From Rubrivivax sp. (GTDB lineage: Bacteria; Pseudomonadota; Gammaproteobacteria; Burkholderiales; Burkholderiaceae_C): a stretch of DNA of 8,600 nt. Made by a program: the position numbers and the translations under genes. The stretch spans positions 1-8,600 of the forward strand of contig JAUYAJ010000021.1 in the NCBI GenBank assembly GCA_030693565.1, in the 5' to 3' direction. Below, in pieces: positions 6,595 to 8,600 of the stretch (position 1 is its first letter; each line of letters begins with the position of its first letter). The notes under the pieces were generated by a model. That model ran no database searches. It was not told the origin of the DNA and saw nothing but the letters and a program-made list of their open reading frames with translations.

Positions 6595-7416
6595 TCAATC
6601 GCGGCCATGCTCGGCGCCGGCCACCAGTTGCTCAGCCACCAGGCGGGCGCCGCGCAGCACCAGCGTGGCGTCCAGGTCGGCCTGCGGCGCCAGCCTGGCC
6701 ACGACATCGTCGAGCGTCTGCGGCGCCGTCATCAAGACGTGGGCGATGACCGACAAGGCGACGATGGGCCGGCGCAGCAGCTGCGGCGGCATCTCCAGCG
6801 TCTCCTGGGCCAGCACATGGTGGCGCACGCTGGCCACCGCGGCCGGACCCAGGCCCCAGCTCTCGCACAGCGCGGCGCCGAGCGCGTCGTGGCTGACGCC
6901 AAAGCCGGTGTGCTCCAGCGTCAGCAGTTCGGCGTCGCTGGTGGCCGCGCGCAGCATGGCGCCGTAATGGTCGGGCGCGTGGCGGAACAGCACCGCCTTG
7001 CCGCATTCCTCGAACAAACCCGCCGAATGCGCGGCCCAGGCGTCAAGCGACAGCCGCTGGCCCAGCCGGCCCATGATGAGGCCGCGCTGGGCAGCGCGCT
7101 GCCACACCGGCTCCAGCTCAGGGGTGGGCGGAAACGCCGCCCTCAAGCCCATCTCGAAGGTGATGCCGGCGACTTCGCGCATGCCCAGGTAGGTGATGGC
7201 TTGCTGCACGCTCTGAACCCGGCCCTTGAGACCGTAGAGCGAGGAGTTGACGGCCTTGAGCATCGCCGCTGCCAGCGCCATGTCGGTTTCGATCAGCGCC
7301 GCCACCGCGGGCAGATCGATCTCGTCGGCCGCCAGCAGCAAGGACAGCTTGACCAGCGACTCCGGTTGCGACGGGATGTCGATGTCGAGACTTCGCAGTT
7401 CGGGATTGACTGGCAT
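6595..7416 (-). CDS. HDOD domain protein (stand-alone)
   Basis: A 273-residue protein made essentially of one HDOD domain, a non-catalytic relative of HD phosphohydrolases found in bacterial signalling and stress proteins. Seen: IPSQPESLVKL (14-24), a stretch typical of the domain start, the hallmark NSSLYGLKGRVQSV (57-70) followed by AITYLGMREV (73-82), HSAGLFEECGKAVL (130-143) in place of the HD-enzyme metal site (where GLLHDIGK would be expected), and EHTGFGVSHDALGAAL (168-183). No receiver, GGDEF, EAL or kinase domain is attached. Substitution of the metal-binding His-Asp by Glu-Glu (136-137) argues against hydrolase activity. A very strong AAGGAGG lies eight bases before ATG at 7416, so the 92-codon longer frame is rejected; that extension would also run through the upstream terminator. 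It is transcribed separately from the GMC gene and may be followed by the acyl-CoA ligase. The biological role is not known. Confidence 0.9.
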   Translation of the reverse strand: MPVNPELRSLDIDIPSQPESLVKLSLLLAADEIDLPAVAALIETDMALAAAMLKAVNSSLYGLKGRVQSVQQAITYLGMREVAGITFEMGLRAAFPPTPELEPVWQRAAQRGLIMGRLGQRLSLDAWAAHSAGLFEECGKAVLFRHAPDHYGAMLRAATSDAELLTLEHTGFGVSHDALGAALCESWGLGPAAVASVRHHVLAQETLEMPPQLLRRPIVALSVIAHVLMTAPQTLDDVVARLAPQADLDATLVLRGARLVAEQLVAGAEHGRD

Positions 7417-7424
7417 GGCGGCGG

Positions 7425-7431
7425 CCTCCTT
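7425..7431 (-). promoter_or_regulatory. Strong ribosome binding site of the HDOD gene
   Basis: AAGGAGG on the minus strand, eight bases before ATG at 7416, is close to a full complement of the 16S rRNA 3' end. It decides the start and suggests efficient translation. Confidence 0.85.
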
Positions 7432-7530
7432 GGCAGCAGGGCTGCCATCGTAGGCGCCAGCGCGGCGCGGCGATCGTCCGGGCAAGGCCGGGAACGCCGC
7501 ACTTTTCGCCCGCCAGCGCCGATCAGGCAC

Positions 7531-7555
7531 AAAAAAGGCGCCGGTGAAGGCGCCT
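7531..7555 (-). terminator. Rho-independent terminator after the GMC oxidoreductase gene
   Basis: On the minus strand AGGCGCC, a six-base loop (TTCACC) and GGCGCCT form a perfect 7-bp GC-rich stem running directly into a T-run (six T in all, 7536-7531). It lies about 140 nt past the GMC stop and 115 nt before the HDOD start. On the plus strand the A-run precedes the stem, so it terminates only minus-strand transcripts. Confidence 0.85.
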
Positions 7556-7693
7556 GGGAAGGCCGGGTGGGCTGTTCTTTTACGCGAACGCTGGAGTCCG
7601 TTGTCTCTTGGATCCCTCGGCTGTGGCGCCGGCAAGGTGCCGGACATGCTGCAGAGAGTGGTCGAAATGTAGCGATTCCGGCGCCGCACCAAA

Positions 7694-8600
7694 TCAGGGC
7701 TTTCCCGCCATCATCCATTCGGCCGCGCGCTCGGCCATCATCAGCGTCGGTGAATTGGTGTTGCCGCTGGTGATGGTGGGCATCACGCTGGCGTCGACGA
7801 TGCGCAGCCCGGCAACGCCGCGCACGCGCAGCCGGCTGTCGACCACCGCGGCCGGATCGTCGTCGCGCCCCATCCGGCACGTGCCCACCGGGTGGAAGAT
7901 GGTGGTGCCGATGTCGCCGGCCAGCCGCGCCAGTTCATCGTCGCTCTGGAACTGCACCCCGGGTTTGACTTCGCGCGGCCGGTAGCGCGCCAGCGCCGGC
8001 TGGGCGGCAATGCGCCGCGTCAGCCGCAGCGACTCGGCGGCGACGCGCCGGTCTTGCGGCGTCGACAGGTAGTTGGGCTGGATCGCCGGCGCATCCTGCG
8101 CCCGCGGCGAGCGGATGCGCACATGGCCGCGCGCCGTCGGGTTGAGGTTGCAGACGCTCGCGGTGAAGGCGTTGAAGCGGTGCAGCGGCTGGCCAAAGGC
8201 GTCCAGCGACAGCGGCTGGACGTGGTATTCGAGGTCGGGCCAGGGCTGGTCTGGCGACGAACGCGTGAACGCGCCCAGCTGCGACGGCGCCATGCTCATC
8301 GGCCCGCTGCGCCGCAGCAGGTATTCGAGCGCGATCCCGGCCTTGCCCAGCAACGAATTGGCCTGGGTGTTCAGCGTCTTCACGCCCTCGACCTCGAACA
8401 CCGCGCGGATTTGCAAGTGGTCCTGCAGGTTTTCACCGACTCCCGCCATGTCGTGCTGCACGGCGATGCCGTGCGCCTGCAGCAGCGCCGCCGGCCCGAT
8501 GCCCGACAGCTGCAGGATTTGCGGCGTGCCGATGGCGCCGGCACACAGCACGACGTCGCGCGCGGCCCGCTGCTGCCGCGGCGCGCCGCCGGCGGCCGCC
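7694..8600 (-). CDS. GMC family FAD-dependent oxidoreductase (partial, N-terminus outside window)
   Basis: The C-terminal 301 residues of a flavoprotein alcohol dehydrogenase or oxidase of the choline dehydrogenase / alkanol dehydrogenase group, normally about 530-560 aa. The frame stays open through the right edge, so roughly 240 residues with the N-terminal FAD-binding glycine motif lie outside. Seen, counting from the first full codon at 8599: GMC signature 2 (AGAIGTPQILQLSGIG, 20-35), GVGENLQDHL, a substrate domain with SGPMSM, and the catalytic end with FHPVGTCRMG (His236) and SGNTNSPT (Asn280/Asn282), the His-Asn pair of choline oxidase-like enzymes. All expected C-terminal residues are present. 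It oxidises a primary alcohol (choline, alkanol, polyethylene glycol or similar) to the aldehyde; which one cannot be told here. Its transcript ends at the terminator near 7531-7555, so the HDOD gene is a separate unit. No betaine pathway partner is in the window. Confidence 0.93.
   Translation of the reverse strand, partial: AAAGGAPRQQRAARDVVLCAGAIGTPQILQLSGIGPAALLQAHGIAVQHDMAGVGENLQDHLQIRAVFEVEGVKTLNTQANSLLGKAGIALEYLLRRSGPMSMAPSQLGAFTRSSPDQPWPDLEYHVQPLSLDAFGQPLHRFNAFTASVCNLNPTARGHVRIRSPRAQDAPAIQPNYLSTPQDRRVAAESLRLTRRIAAQPALARYRPREVKPGVQFQSDDELARLAGDIGTTIFHPVGTCRMGRDDDPAAVVDSRLRVRGVAGLRIVDASVMPTITSGNTNSPTLMMAERAAEWMMAGKP

Larger units (their letters stand above)
7417..7693. other. Intergenic region between the GMC and HDOD genes
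   Basis: A 277-nt gap, the longest in the window. It holds the minus-strand terminator (7531-7555), a second small inverted repeat CCGGCA-AGG-TGCCGG (7629-7643) without a T-run, and the HDOD ribosome binding site. The HDOD promoter should lie between about 7430 and 7530, but I could not identify convincing -35 and -10 boxes. I see no small gene or RNA gene. Confidence 0.6.

Noticed and set aside
6566..6598. Possible promoter for the acyl-CoA ligase (minus-strand TTGACC at 6598-6593)
   Set aside because: The -35-like box is good, but nothing close to a -10 consensus occurs 16-18 bases downstream, and the box overlaps the HDOD stop codon.
7629..7643. Inverted repeat CCGGCA-AGG-TGCCGG as a second terminator or RNA element
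   Set aside because: The stem is only 6 bp with a 3-nt loop and has no T-run. The real terminator lies about 75 nt further downstream on the minus strand.
7417..7692. 92-residue N-terminal extension of the HDOD protein
   Set aside because: AAGGAGG directly before ATG at 7416 sets the start, and the extension would run through an intrinsic terminator.

Overview
The window is about 8.6 kb of very GC-rich, gene-dense bacterial chromosome with tight intergenic gaps. Gene content and style (TAXI-type periplasmic binding protein, proteobacterial glucokinase, HDOD protein, FAA1-type acyl-CoA ligase, strong AAGGAG ribosome binding sites) suggest a betaproteobacterium, probably of the order Burkholderiales. 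This is an inference from composition and protein families only. I see no insertion sequence, phage gene, tRNA, rRNA, CRISPR array or sign of recent transfer.

Layout, left to right. Seven of eight genes lie on the minus strand. At 1-773 is the N-terminal part of a Gfo/Idh/MocA-type NAD(P)-dependent oxidoreductase, cut by the left edge. At 827-1927 is a zinc alcohol dehydrogenase of the secondary-alcohol-dehydrogenase type. At 2084-3106 is glucokinase (glk), which appears to start at TTG. At 3153-4115 is an exported TAXI-type TRAP transporter solute-binding protein. These four are co-directional (transcription order TAXI, glk, adh, Gfo/Idh) with gaps of 46, 156 and 53 nt, so they may form a transcription unit or two for uptake, phosphorylation and oxidation of a carbohydrate or alcohol. 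The substrate cannot be read from the sequence.

At 4230-4769 is the only plus-strand gene, a GNAT acetyltransferase. It diverges from the TAXI gene and converges on the next one with only 19 nt between the stops. At 4789-6480 is an AMP-forming long-chain acyl-CoA ligase, and at 6595-7416 a stand-alone HDOD-domain protein. At 7694-8600 is the C-terminal part of a GMC-family FAD oxidoreductase, cut by the right edge. A clear intrinsic terminator (7531-7555, minus strand) ends the GMC transcript before the HDOD gene.

No gap without a gene exceeds 300 bases. The longest (7417-7693) holds the terminator and the HDOD ribosome binding site. Very high GC produces many long antisense open frames, including one of 572 codons opposite the ligase; these are shadows. 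Overall this looks like ordinary metabolic chromosome. I did not find a convincing new biological system, and the observations in the hunt section are of modest interest.
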